Assembly (NCBI GenBank): GCA_963761655.1
Contig: CAVXHI010000002.1
Location: forward strand, 62,001-126,000
Length of the DNA stretch: 64,000 nucleotides
Source: RYN-122 sp963761655
GTDB taxonomy: Bacteria; Actinomycetota; Actinomycetes; Mycobacteriales; SCTD01
Direction of reading: 5' to 3'
Shown here: positions 33,653-42,360 of the stretch, piece after piece
How positions within the stretch are numbered: the first letter of the stretch is position 1
Layout: every line of letters begins with the position of its first letter
Position numbers and translations under genes: made by a program
Notes under the pieces: generated by a model
What the model was told of the DNA's origin: nothing
Database searches by the model: none
What the model saw: the letters and a program-made list of their open reading frames with translations, nothing else

Positions 33653-35362
33653 ATGACCGCTCAGACCCCCAGCTCGATGCCGTTCTCCCGCTACACCCCC
33701 TTCCCGCCGGTCGACCTCCCCGACCGCGCCTGGCCCTCCGCGGTCACCACGAAGGCCCCCGTCTGGTGCTCGGTCGACCTGCGCGACGGCAACCAGGCGC
33801 TCATCGACCCGATGGACGCCGAGCGCAAGCTGCGGCTGTTCCGCCTGCTCGTCGCGATGGGCTACAAGGAGATCGAGGTCGGCTTCCCGGCCGCCTCCTC
33901 CACGGACTTCGACTTCGTCCGGACCCTCGTCGAGGACGGTCACGTCCCCGCCGACGTCACCATCCAGGTGCTGACCCAGGCGCGTGAGGAGCTCATCGAG
34001 CGGACCGTGCAGTCGCTCGTCGGCTTCACCGGCACCGCCCTGGTCCACCTCTACAACTCGACGTCGACCCTGCAGCGCCGGGTCGTGTTCGGCCTCGACC
34101 GCGACGGCGTCAAGGACATCGCCGTGCAGGGCGCGGAGTGGTGCCAGAAGCACGTCTTGCAGCACCTCGCCGGCCAGGACGTCCGCTGGCAGTACAGCCC
34201 CGAGAGCTTCACCGGCACGGAGCTCGACTACGCGCTCGAGGTCTGCACCGCGGTCATGGACGTGTGGCAGCCGACGCCCGAGCGGCCCGTCGTGCTGAAC
34301 CTGCCGGCCACCGTCGAGATGGCCGTGCCCAGCACCTACGCCGACCAGGTCGAGTGGTTCTGCCGCGAGCTCGGCGACCGGCGCAGCAGCGTCGTGCTCT
34401 CGCTGCACCCGCACAACGACCGCGGCACGGCCGTCGCGGCCGCCGAGCTCGGTGTCATGGCCGGGGCGGACCGCGTCGAGGGGTGCCTGTTCGGCAACGG
34501 CGAGCGCACCGGCAACGTCTGCCTGGTGACCCTCGCCCTGAACCTGTTCAGCCAGGGCGTCGACCCGGAGATCGATCTCAGCGACATCGACGAGGTCCGC
34601 CGCACGGCGGAGCACGCCACGCAGCTGCCGGTGCACCCGCGCCACCCCTACGCCGGCGACCTCGTCTACACGGCCTTCTCCGGCTCGCACCAGGACGCCA
34701 TCAAGAAGGGCTTCGAGGCGCTCGAGCGCGACGCGGAGGCGGCCGGCCACGACGTCCGGCAGCACACCTGGGGCGTCCCGTACCTGCCGATCGACCCGCT
34801 CGACGTCGGCCGCTCCTACGAGGCCGTCATCCGGGTGAACAGCCAGTCGGGCAAGGGCGGCGTCGCCTACGTGCTCAAGAACGAGCACCACCTCGACCTG
34901 CCCCGCCGCATGCAGATCGAGTTCTCCCGCGTCGTGCAGGAGGTCGCCGACGGTGAGGGCGGCGAGATCAGCCCGGCCCGCATCTGGTCGCTCTACGGCG
35001 AGACCTACCTCGAGCCCGAGGGCCCGCTCCGCCTGGTGTCGCACCGGACGTCGTCCGACGCCGATGGCCGCGACACGATCGAGGCGGTCGTCGAGCACGA
35101 GGGCGCGACCCGGACCATCTCGGGCACGGGCAACGGCCCGATCGCGGCCTTCGTCAACGCCCTGTCCGGCCTCGGCATCGACGCCCGGGTCCTCGACTAC
35201 GCCGAGCACGCGACCGGCGCCGGCGAGGACTCGCAGGCGGCGTCCTACCTCGAGGTCGCTGTCGCCGGGAAGGTGCTGTGGGGCTGCGGCGTGCACCCGA
35301 GCATCGTCACGAGCTCGCTGCGCGCCCTCGTCAGCGCCGTGGACCGGGGCCTGTCCGCCTGA
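33653..35362 (+). CDS. leuA: 2-isopropylmalate synthase
   Basis: A 569-residue long-form LeuA joining acetyl-CoA and 2-ketoisovalerate, the committed step of leucine synthesis. The barrel has DLRDGNQALIDPM (metal and catalytic residues) and LSLHPHNDRGTAVAAAELG (metal histidines). GCLFGNGERTGNVCLVT matches the signature. The C-terminal regulatory domain (about 420-569) binds leucine for feedback. ATG 33653 follows TCAGGAGCCCCGC, with AGGAG seven bases upstream. Its 3′ end overlaps the opposing DUF389 gene by 32 nt. Confidence 0.97.
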   Translation: MTAQTPSSMPFSRYTPFPPVDLPDRAWPSAVTTKAPVWCSVDLRDGNQALIDPMDAERKLRLFRLLVAMGYKEIEVGFPAASSTDFDFVRTLVEDGHVPADVTIQVLTQAREELIERTVQSLVGFTGTALVHLYNSTSTLQRRVVFGLDRDGVKDIAVQGAEWCQKHVLQHLAGQDVRWQYSPESFTGTELDYALEVCTAVMDVWQPTPERPVVLNLPATVEMAVPSTYADQVEWFCRELGDRRSSVVLSLHPHNDRGTAVAAAELGVMAGADRVEGCLFGNGERTGNVCLVTLALNLFSQGVDPEIDLSDIDEVRRTAEHATQLPVHPRHPYAGDLVYTAFSGSHQDAIKKGFEALERDAEAAGHDVRQHTWGVPYLPIDPLDVGRSYEAVIRVNSQSGKGGVAYVLKNEHHLDLPRRMQIEFSRVVQEVADGEGGEISPARIWSLYGETYLEPEGPLRLVSHRTSSDADGRDTIEAVVEHEGATRTISGTGNGPIAAFVNALSGLGIDARVLDYAEHATGAGEDSQAASYLEVAVAGKVLWGCGVHPSIVTSSLRALVSAVDRGLSA

Positions 35363-36257
35363 CGCCGGGCCGCCGGACCGCCAGCGTCAGGGCGCCGGCG
35401 GCCACCAGCGCCACCACGTTCACCCCGAGCTGCGCGGTCGCGCCCAGGCACTCCGCCAGCCGCCCGGCCGACGCCGCCACCCCGATGTCGGCAGCCGCGG
35501 GCACCGTCGTCACCGACACCGCGACGCCCACCAGGGCAGCGCTCTTCGCGGAGGTCAGGGCGACGGTGCCCGCCACCCCGGCGAGCAGTGCGACGAGCAC
35601 CGCGTAGCCGTCCGGGCGGCTGACGAAGGCGGTCAGCGGCCCGGGCGCGCCGGCGTACGCGTCCGGGTAGCCGGAGGTGGCCCGCACCAGCAGGCCGAGC
35701 ACGAGCGCTGCGAGAGAGGCGAGCGGGAAGCCGACGACGAGCGCCAGCAGGGAGCGCCGGGCGAGCGCCCAGCGGCGCTCCACGACGGCGACGGTCAGCC
35801 CCGCGACCGGGCCGAACTCCGGCCCGACCACCATGGCGCCCACGATGAGGACCGGGCTGTCCAGGAGCAGCCCCACGGCGGCGATCAACGTCGCGGCCAG
35901 GAGCAGCAGCAGGAAGGTCACCGACAGGGTGGCCTCCTCGCCGCTGCGCGCCTCGACCTCCTCCCACACGACGGCGTCGACCCCGAGGCCCGGCGCGGCC
36001 TCCTCGGCGGCGTCGGCGTGCTCCGACATCGTGGTGTCGACCGTCTCGAGCGTGATGGCGCACTGCCCGACCTCCTGCAGGGCGGCGACGACGTCGCTGA
36101 CCGCCTCGCGGGCGAGGTCGGCGAGCAGCAGGTCGCCTGCGGGCTCGACCGCGGCCCCCGGCAGCAGGACGACGTGCGTGGCACCCGGCTGCACGCGCAG
36201 CACCTCGAGCAGGCGGGGGGTCAGGGGCGGCGGGGCGATGAGACGGAGGGCGAGCAC
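35331..36257 (-). CDS. DUF389 membrane protein
   Basis: A 308-residue membrane protein of the DUF389 family. A cytosolic N-terminal domain of about 110 residues (ATHVVLLPGAAVEPAG, CAITLETVDTTMSEH) is followed by about six hydrophobic segments. The family motif is DSPVLIVGAMVVGPEFGPVAGL, and later helices include VALLAGVAGTVALTSAKSAALVGVAVSV-like sequence read as two segments. Function is unknown. It is convergent with leuA (32-nt overlap) and divergent from leuB (57 bp apart), so its promoter region borders the leuB operator. Confidence 0.85.
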   Translation of the reverse strand: MLALRLIAPPPLTPRLLEVLRVQPGATHVVLLPGAAVEPAGDLLLADLAREAVSDVVAALQEVGQCAITLETVDTTMSEHADAAEEAAPGLGVDAVVWEEVEARSGEEATLSVTFLLLLLAATLIAAVGLLLDSPVLIVGAMVVGPEFGPVAGLTVAVVERRWALARRSLLALVVGFPLASLAALVLGLLVRATSGYPDAYAGAPGPLTAFVSRPDGYAVLVALLAGVAGTVALTSAKSAALVGVAVSVTTVPAAADIGVAASAGRLAECLGATAQLGVNVVALVAAGALTLAVRRPGVRRTGPGPRR

Positions 36258-36282
36258 CGGCCCATGCTCGCAGTCGCATCAG

Positions 36283-36307
36283 CTGGGACGGCCGTCCCAG
36301 ATAGGCT
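36283..36307 (+). promoter_or_regulatory. leuB operator and -10 box
   Basis: CTGGGACGGCCGTCCCAG (36283-36300) is a perfect 18-bp palindrome. The -10 box TAGGCT (36302-36307) begins one base later and ATG 36315 lies seven bases after it, so the message is probably leaderless. The palindrome fills the space between -35 and -10, a position where a bound protein should repress. A near-identical copy precedes ilvB. Confidence 0.68.
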
Positions 36308-36314
36308 CGATCGC

Positions 36315-37325
36315 ATGAGCACACGGCTGGCGGTCATCGGCGGGGACGGCATCGGGCCGGAGGTCACCGAGGTGGCGCTCGACGTGCTGCACGCCGTCCT
36401 GCCCGGCGTCGAGACCACCGACTACGACCTCGGCGGCCGGTCCTACCGGCGCACCGGCGAGGTGCTGCCCGACTCCGTGCTCGAGGAGCTGCGCGGGCAC
36501 GACGCCGTCCTGCTGGGGGCCGTCGGCGACCCGACCATCCCGCCGGGCGTCATCGAGCGCGGCCTCCTGCTGCGCCTGCGCTTCTCGCTCGACCACCACG
36601 TGAACCTGCGCCCCGTGCGTCTGTTCGACGGTGTCGACAGCCCCCTCGGCAGCACGACGTTCGACATGGTCGTCGTCCGGGAGGGCACCGAGGGGCCGTA
36701 CGTCGGCAACGGCGGCAGCATGCGCACGGGAACCCCGCACGAGGTCGCCACCGAGGTCAGCCTCAACACCGCGTACGGCGTCGAGCGGGTGGTCCGGGAC
36801 GCCTTCGCCCGGGCGTCTGTCCGGCGCAGGCACGTCACGCTGGTGCACAAGACGAACGTCCTCGTGCACGCCGGCGGGCTCTGGAAGCGGGTCTTCGACC
36901 AGGTCGCCGCGGAGTTCCCCGACGTCGAGACGGCGTACCAGCACGTCGACGCCGCCTCGATGTTCTTCGTGACCGATCCGGGCCGGTTCGACGTCGTCGT
37001 CACCGACAACCTGTTCGGCGACATCCTCACCGACATCGGCGCGGCCATCGGCGGCGGGATCGGGCTGGCGGCGTCGGGGAACCTGGACGTCAGCCGCACG
37101 AACCCGAGCATGTTCGAGCCGGTGCACGGCAGCGCCCCGGACATCGCCGGGCAGGGCGTCGCCGACCCCACCGCCGCCGTGCTGTCCGTCGCGCTGCTGC
37201 TCGAACACCTCGGGCACCCGGAGCAGGCGCAGCGCGTGGAGGCAGCCGTCGCCGCCGACCTCGCCGGCCGCCCGGGCGCGCGCACCACCGCGCAGGTGCG
37301 TGAGGCGCTCCTCGCCCGCCTCTAG
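36315..37325 (+). CDS. leuB: 3-isopropylmalate dehydrogenase
   Basis: A 336-residue enzyme of the isopropylmalate/isocitrate dehydrogenase family oxidising 3-isopropylmalate with NAD+. IGGDGIGPEV opens the fold, REGTEGPYVGNGG contains substrate residues, LVHKTNVL holds the catalytic Lys, and VVTDNLFGDILTDIGAAIGGGIG has the Mg aspartates. EPVHGSAPDIAGQG is the NAD loop. ATG 36315 is fixed by the leaderless promoter and family alignment. ilvE follows after 32 bp. Confidence 0.97.
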   Translation: MSTRLAVIGGDGIGPEVTEVALDVLHAVLPGVETTDYDLGGRSYRRTGEVLPDSVLEELRGHDAVLLGAVGDPTIPPGVIERGLLLRLRFSLDHHVNLRPVRLFDGVDSPLGSTTFDMVVVREGTEGPYVGNGGSMRTGTPHEVATEVSLNTAYGVERVVRDAFARASVRRRHVTLVHKTNVLVHAGGLWKRVFDQVAAEFPDVETAYQHVDAASMFFVTDPGRFDVVVTDNLFGDILTDIGAAIGGGIGLAASGNLDVSRTNPSMFEPVHGSAPDIAGQGVADPTAAVLSVALLLEHLGHPEQAQRVEAAVAADLAGRPGARTTAQVREALLARL

Positions 37326-37357
37326 CGCTACCGTCGGCGTCCTACCGAGGAGGGCAC

Positions 37358-38437
37358 GTGGAGTTCCAGCTGCAGCCGACGGGGACGCCGGTCGACGCCG
37401 AGGCGCGGGCCGCCGTGCTGGCCGACCCCGCCTTCGGGCGCGTCTTCACCGACCACATGGTGAGCATCGGCTGGAGCGCCGCGCAGGGCTGGCACGACGC
37501 CGCCCTGCTGCCCTACGGCCCGCTCCAGGTCGACCCCGCGAACGTCGTCCTGCACTACGCGCAGGAGGTCTTCGAGGGTCTCAAGGCCTACCGCCAGCCG
37601 GGCGGTGGCGTCGCCCTGTTCCGCCCCGACCTCAACGCCGCCAGGCTGGTCCGGTCGTGCCAGCGGCTCGCCCTGCCGGTGCTGCCTCCCGAGGACTTCG
37701 TCGCCGCCGTCGAGCTGCTCGTCCGGACCGACGCCGCCTGGGTGCCCGACGGCGAGGGCGCCTCGCTCTACCTGCGTCCGTTCATGTTCGCCGACGAGGT
37801 CGGCCTCGGTGTCCGCCCGAGCGAGTCGGCCCGCTTCCTCGTGATCGCCAGCCCCGCCGGCAACTACTTCTCGGGGCCGCTGCGTCCGGTGTCCCTGTGG
37901 CTGTCGCAGGACTACACCCGGGCGGCCCCCGGAGGCATGGGCGCGGCCAAGACCGGGGGCAACTACGCCGCCTCGCTGGTCGCCCAGCAGGAGGCCATCG
38001 CGCACGGCTGCGACCAGGTGGTGTTCCTCGACGCCGTCGAGAAGCGCTGGGTCGAGGAGCTCGGCGGGATGAACATGTTCTTCGTCCTCGACGACGGCAC
38101 GATCGTGACGCCCGAGCTGACCGGGACGATCCTCGAGGGCGTCACCCGCGACTCGGTCATCACGCTGGCCCGGGAGGCCGGGCACACCGTCGAGGAGCGC
38201 CGGTTCGACGTCGACGAGTGGCGCAAGGGCGCGCAGGACGGACGCGTCGTCGAGGTGTTCGCCTGCGGCACCGCCGCCGTCATCACGCCCGTCGGGGCAC
38301 TGCGCTGGCCCGGCGGCGAGGCGGTCGCGGGCGACGGCCAGCCCGGCCCGGTGACGACGAGGCTGCGCACCGCTCTGCTCGACCTGCAGTACGGCCGCAC
38401 CCCCGACCCCCACGGCTGGCGGCGCACGGTCGTCTGA
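37358..38437 (+). CDS. ilvE: Branched-chain amino acid aminotransferase
   Basis: A 359-residue fold-type IV PLP aminotransferase performing the last step of valine, leucine and isoleucine synthesis. The PLP lysine is in GAAKTGGNYAASL (near residue 195), HYAQEVFEGLKAYR is the N-terminal signature, and VFACGTAAVITPVG the C-terminal one. GTG 37358 has GAGGAGGG about six bases upstream. It lies 32 bp after leuB and is probably in the same transcript. Confidence 0.96.
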   Translation: MEFQLQPTGTPVDAEARAAVLADPAFGRVFTDHMVSIGWSAAQGWHDAALLPYGPLQVDPANVVLHYAQEVFEGLKAYRQPGGGVALFRPDLNAARLVRSCQRLALPVLPPEDFVAAVELLVRTDAAWVPDGEGASLYLRPFMFADEVGLGVRPSESARFLVIASPAGNYFSGPLRPVSLWLSQDYTRAAPGGMGAAKTGGNYAASLVAQQEAIAHGCDQVVFLDAVEKRWVEELGGMNMFFVLDDGTIVTPELTGTILEGVTRDSVITLAREAGHTVEERRFDVDEWRKGAQDGRVVEVFACGTAAVITPVGALRWPGGEAVAGDGQPGPVTTRLRTALLDLQYGRTPDPHGWRRTVV

Positions 38438-38496
38438 GCCCTTCCCACGCGGCACCCGACGGGTCTACGGTCGCCTCCCGACCTCGGAGGTGCCCC

Positions 38497-38880
38497 GTGC
38501 TGGTCCGCGACGCGATGACCTCGGCCGTGCTCACGGTGGGGCCGGCGCACACGCTGCGCCAGGCCGCGACCCTGATGGCCGAGCGGAAGGTCGGGGCCGC
38601 CCTGGTGCTCGACGCCGACGCCGACGGCCCGGGCATCCTCACCGAGCGCGACGTGCTGCTCGCCGTCGCCCAGGGGCAGGACCCCGAGGTCGAGCTGGTC
38701 GGCGACCACCTGACGCCCGACGCCGTCAGCGCCGAGCCGTCCTGGGCGCTGGAGCAGGCGGCGGCCACGATGGTGCGCGGCGGCTTCCGCCACCTGGTGG
38801 TCTGCGACGGGCCCGACGTCGTCGGCGTGCTGTCGGTCCGGGACGTCCTGCGGGTCTGGAGCAGCGCGCCCGTCGGGTAG
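38497..38880 (+). CDS. CBS-domain pair protein
   Basis: A 127-residue protein made only of two CBS motifs (about 1-60: MLVRDAMTSAVLTVGPAHTL, and 66-127: LTPDAVSAEPSWALEQAA), expected to bind an adenine nucleotide such as AMP or ATP. Target enzyme unknown. The GTG start has TCGGAGG about seven bases upstream, and TACGGT (38466-38471) is a plausible -10 box. Confidence 0.85.
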   Translation: MLVRDAMTSAVLTVGPAHTLRQAATLMAERKVGAALVLDADADGPGILTERDVLLAVAQGQDPEVELVGDHLTPDAVSAEPSWALEQAAATMVRGGFRHLVVCDGPDVVGVLSVRDVLRVWSSAPVG

Positions 38881-38944
38881 TCCGCGGCGTCGTGGGGCAG
38901 GGTCGTGCACGACCCTCCTCGCCCCGACCCTCCAGGAGCTCCTC

Positions 38945-39808
38945 GTGATCCTCGTGACCGGCGCCACCGGCAACGTCGGCGGCGCGCTCGTCGCCCAGCT
39001 GTCCCGGGCCGGTGTGCCCGCCCGGGCGCTCGTCCGCAGCCCCTCGCGCGGCGACGACCTCCGCGGCTACGACGTCGACCTCGCGGTCGGCAGCCACGAG
39101 GACCCGGCCTCGCTCGGCACCGCCCTGGACGGGGTGGACCGTGTGTTCCTGGTCAGCCCCGGCAGCCCGACCATGGCCGAGCAGGAGCTGGCCGTCGTCG
39201 CGGCCGTGCAGGCGCACGCCCCCGAGGCGCACGTCGTGAAGCTCGCCGCCGCCGGTGTGGACGCTCCGGGGGAGACCGGCGTGCGGTTCCTGCAGCTGCA
39301 CCGCCAGGTCGTGCAGGGGCTCGCCGACAGCGGCCTCGCGCACACCGTCCTCGCGCCGGGCTCGTTCATGCAGAACCTGCTGGGTCAGGCCGGCAGCGTG
39401 CAGGAGCAGGGTGTCCTGCGTGCCGCGGTCGGGGACGGCGCCGTCAGCCACGTCGACGTCCGCGACGTCGCCGCGGTCGCGGCGCACGTGCTGACCAGCG
39501 ACGGGCACGAGGGGGCGACCTACACGATCACCGGGCCGGAGGCGCTCACGTACGCGCACGTCGCCGAGACGCTGTCGCGCGTGCTCGGCCGCGAGGTGCG
39601 CTTCGAGGACGTGGAGCCGGCGCAGTACCGCGCCGGCCTGGTGTCCGCCGGCGTCCCCGACTGGACGGTCGACGGGCTGCTCGAGCTCGGCGAGGTCTAC
39701 CGCTCCGGCGGTGCCGCCGGCACCACCGACGAGGTGCAGAAGGCCACGGGCTCACCGGCCCGGTCGCTGGAGCAGTTCCTCACCGAGCACCGCGCCGCCT
39801 TCGCGTAG
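38945..39808 (+). CDS. NAD(P)H-binding NmrA-like protein
   Basis: A 287-residue atypical SDR of the NmrA/quinone-oxidoreductase 2 group. ILVTGATGNVGGALVAQL binds NAD(P); there is no YxxxK, as usual for this group. Family segments are VLAPGSFMQNLL and SHVDVRDVAAVAAHVL. It could be a redox sensor or NADPH-quinone reductase. GTG 38945 has CCAGGAGC six bases upstream. Confidence 0.85.
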   Translation: MILVTGATGNVGGALVAQLSRAGVPARALVRSPSRGDDLRGYDVDLAVGSHEDPASLGTALDGVDRVFLVSPGSPTMAEQELAVVAAVQAHAPEAHVVKLAAAGVDAPGETGVRFLQLHRQVVQGLADSGLAHTVLAPGSFMQNLLGQAGSVQEQGVLRAAVGDGAVSHVDVRDVAAVAAHVLTSDGHEGATYTITGPEALTYAHVAETLSRVLGREVRFEDVEPAQYRAGLVSAGVPDWTVDGLLELGEVYRSGGAAGTTDEVQKATGSPARSLEQFLTEHRAAFA

Positions 39809-39866
39809 GGCGCGTCGGTAGCCTCGGCTGCGCCCGCCCGTCCCGCGCTCCGGAAGGCCCCCACGC

Positions 39867-40658
39867 GTGCGCATCGCCCGCTTCGCCCTCGCGGGCGAGA
39901 TCTCCTACGGCCTCGTGCACGGCGACGGCGAGGACCCGGCCGACCTGACGGTCGCCACCCTCGTCGGCCACCCGCTGTTCGACCCGACGCCCACCGGCGA
40001 CGTCCTGCCCCTGTCGTCGGTGCGGCTGCTCGCCCCCGTCCAGCCGATCAACGTGGTCTGCATCGGCAAGAACTACGCCGACCACGTCGCCGAGATGGGC
40101 GGCGTGCTGCCCGGCGCGAGCAGCGCCGACCCGGTCGTCTTCCTCAAGCCGGCGACCTCGGTGGTCGGCCCCGGCGACCCGGTGCGGCTGCCCCGCGACA
40201 GCGTCCGGGTCGACCACGAGGCCGAGCTCGCCGTCGTGATCGGCCGGCCCGCCCGTGACCTCACGCCCCTCACGGCGCTCGACCACGTGTGGGGCTACAC
40301 CTGCGCGAACGACGTCACGGCCCGAGACCACCAGAAGAGCGACGGGCAGTGGACGCGGGGCAAGGGCCACGACACGTTCTGCCCGCTGGGCCCGTGGCTG
40401 GAGACCGACCTGGACGTCGCCGACGCCGGCGTGCAGTGCAGCGTCGACGGCGAGCTGCGCCAGGACGGGAACACCCGCGACCTCATCCACGGCGTGTCGG
40501 AGGTGCTGGCCTTCATCACGTCGTTCATGACGCTGCTGCCCGGCGACGTCGTGCTGACCGGGACGCCGGCCGGCGTCGGGCCGCTGTCGTCGGGCTCGAG
40601 CGTGTCGGTGCGCGTGCAGGGTGTCGGCACGCTCACGAACCCGGTCGTCTCGCGATGA
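39867..40658 (+). CDS. Fumarylacetoacetate hydrolase family protein
   Basis: A 263-residue FAH-fold enzyme. VCIGKNYADHVAEM and VDHEAELAVVIGRPARDL hold the metal-binding Glu/Asp residues, and GYTCANDVTARDHQ, GVSEVLAFITSF and PGDVVLTGTPAGVGPL are conserved. The substrate may be a beta-diketone or oxaloacetate (decarboxylase-like members exist). It always lies near gltX in this gene order (Rv2993c in M. tuberculosis, from memory). Its stop overlaps the gltX ATG by four bases. Confidence 0.9.
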   Translation: MRIARFALAGEISYGLVHGDGEDPADLTVATLVGHPLFDPTPTGDVLPLSSVRLLAPVQPINVVCIGKNYADHVAEMGGVLPGASSADPVVFLKPATSVVGPGDPVRLPRDSVRVDHEAELAVVIGRPARDLTPLTALDHVWGYTCANDVTARDHQKSDGQWTRGKGHDTFCPLGPWLETDLDVADAGVQCSVDGELRQDGNTRDLIHGVSEVLAFITSFMTLLPGDVVLTGTPAGVGPLSSGSSVSVRVQGVGTLTNPVVSR

Positions 40659-42109
40659 CGGTGCGCGTCCGGGTCGCTCCCAGCCCGACCGGCGACCCGC
40701 ACGTCGGGACGGCGTACATGTCGCTGTTCAACCTGGCCTTCGCACGCCAGCAGGGTGGCCAGTTCCTGCTCCGCGTCGAGGACACCGACCGCGCCCGGTT
40801 CCAGGCCGACAGCGAGCAGCAGGTCTACGACACCCTCAGCTGGCTGGGCCTGGACTGGGACGAGGGCCCGGACAAGGGCGGCCCGTCCGGCCCGTACCGG
40901 CAGAGCGAGCGCCTGGACACCTACCGCCCCTTCGTCGACCAGCTGCTCGCGCAGGGCGACGCCTACCTGTGCTGGTGCAGCGGTGAGCGCCTCACGCAGA
41001 TGCGGGAGGAGCAGCAGAAGGCCAAGCAGCCGACCGGCTACGACCGGCTCTGCGTCGGCAAGACCGCCGCCGAGCGCGCGGAGCTGCCCGGGTACCAGGA
41101 GACGCCGGTCGTGCGCCTGCTCGTCCCCGACGACGCCCCGCTGACCTTCGTCGACGTCATCCGCGGCGAGGTGTCGGCGCCCCGGCCGGACGACCAGGTG
41201 CTCCTCAAGGGCGACGGCTTCCCGACCTACCACCTCGCCGTCGTCGTCGACGACCACCTCATGGGCGTCACCCACGTGGTGCGCGGCGAGGAGTGGATCA
41301 GCTCGACCCCGAAGCACCTGCTGCTGTTCGACAAGCTCGGCTGGGAACGCCCGCAGTTCGCGCACATGCCCCTGCTGCGCAACGTCGACAAGAGCAAGAT
41401 CAGCAAGCGCAAGAACCCGGCCGCCCGGCTCACCTGGTTCCAGGAGCAGGGCTACCTGCCCGAGGCGCTGCTGAACTTCCTCGGCCTGCTCGGCTACAGC
41501 CAGCCGGACGGCTCCGAGGTGTTCACCTTCGCCGACATGAGCCGCGACTTCGACTGGGCCCGGGTCAACACGGTCGGTCCGGTCTTCGACCTCGACAAGC
41601 TGCTCTGGTTGCAGGGCCACTACCTGCGCGCCCTCGACCCCGAGGACCTCGTCCAGCGGATGCTGCCGTTCCTGCGGGGCGCCGGCCTCGTGGCCGACCC
41701 GGTCACGCCGGAGCAGCTGGACGACGTCCGGCGCCTCGTGCCGCTCGTGCAGACCCGGTTCGCCCTGCTGTCCGAGGCACCGCCGCTGTGCCGCTTCCTG
41801 CTGGTCGACGAGGACGCCTACACGGTCGACGACGACGCCCGGGCGAAGAACCTGGGGGAGGGGTCTTCGGCGGTGCTCACCGCTGCGGCGGACGCCCTCG
41901 AGGGCGTGCAGGACTGGACGACGGAGGCCGTGCAGGGGGCCCTCGACGCCGCCCTCGTCGAGGGCCTCGGGCTCAAGCGCGGGAAGGCCTACGCGCCGGT
42001 CCGGGCCGCGGTGCTGGGGGCGCTCGCCACCCCGCCGCTGCCGGAGTCCATGGAGCTCCTCGGCAAGGAGCGCACGCTCAGGCGCTTGCGTGCCGCGGCC
42101 ATCCGCTAG
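40655..42109 (+). CDS. gltX: Glutamyl-tRNA synthetase (likely non-discriminating)
   Basis: A 484-residue class I synthetase. APSPTGDPHVGTAY is the HIGH motif region and DKSKISKRKNP the KMSKS loop. The C-terminal anticodon-binding helical domain spans about 320-484. Because GatCAB is present and tRNA-Gln lies 43 bp downstream, it probably charges both tRNA-Glu and tRNA-Gln with Glu. ATG 40655 overlaps the FAH stop. Its TAG stop is also the first base set of the likely tRNA -10 box (TAGTCT). Confidence 0.96.
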   Translation: MTVRVRVAPSPTGDPHVGTAYMSLFNLAFARQQGGQFLLRVEDTDRARFQADSEQQVYDTLSWLGLDWDEGPDKGGPSGPYRQSERLDTYRPFVDQLLAQGDAYLCWCSGERLTQMREEQQKAKQPTGYDRLCVGKTAAERAELPGYQETPVVRLLVPDDAPLTFVDVIRGEVSAPRPDDQVLLKGDGFPTYHLAVVVDDHLMGVTHVVRGEEWISSTPKHLLLFDKLGWERPQFAHMPLLRNVDKSKISKRKNPAARLTWFQEQGYLPEALLNFLGLLGYSQPDGSEVFTFADMSRDFDWARVNTVGPVFDLDKLLWLQGHYLRALDPEDLVQRMLPFLRGAGLVADPVTPEQLDDVRRLVPLVQTRFALLSEAPPLCRFLLVDEDAYTVDDDARAKNLGEGSSAVLTAAADALEGVQDWTTEAVQGALDAALVEGLGLKRGKAYAPVRAAVLGALATPPLPESMELLGKERTLRRLRAAAIR

Positions 42110-42112
42110 TCT
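42086..42112 (+). promoter_or_regulatory. Possible tRNA promoter at the gltX 3′ end
   Basis: TTGCGT (42086-42091), a 15-base spacer and TAGTCT (42107-42112) precede tRNA-Gln by 40 bases. The spacer is two bases shorter than ideal. The -10 box includes the gltX stop codon. Confidence 0.4.
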
Positions 42113-42152
42113 TCTCGACGCCCCGCCGCTCTCCGGAGACACAGGGGTCCCA

Positions 42153-42224
42153 TGGGGTATGGGGTAATTGGCAGCCCGACGGTTTCTGGTTCCGTTAGTC
42201 TTGGTTCGAGTCCAGGTACCCCAG
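42153..42224 (+). tRNA. tRNA-Gln (anticodon CTG)
   Basis: A complete 72-nt cloverleaf. Acceptor TGGGGTA pairs with TACCCCA (42217-42223), discriminator G42224. The D stem is GGG/CCC, the anticodon loop TTCTGGT reads CTG, and GGTTCGAGTCC forms the T arm. CCA is not encoded (CAA follows). It decodes CAG, the main Gln codon in a GC-rich genome. Confidence 0.97.
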
Positions 42225-42287
42225 CAAGGCCTGCTCCGGCAGACCGGTACGGTGATCACGCACTGCAGCACGTCCAGGAAGTTCTGG

Positions 42288-42360
42288 GGCCCCGTCGTCT
42301 AGCGGCCTAGGACGCCGCCCTCTCACGGCGGTAGCGTGGGTTCGAATCCCATCGGGGCTA
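42288..42360 (+). tRNA. tRNA-Glu (anticodon CTC)
   Basis: A complete 73-nt cloverleaf. Acceptor GGCCCCG pairs with CGGGGCT (42353-42359, first pair G-U), discriminator A42360. The anticodon loop CCTCTCA reads CTC, and GGGTTCGAATCCC forms the T arm. CCA is not encoded. The last three bases are also the antisense of the TAG stop of the HNH gene. Confidence 0.97.

Noticed and set aside
42153..42360. tRNA pair as an integrative-element attachment site
   Set aside because: No repeat of either tRNA 3′ end, no integrase and no phage genes are visible nearby.
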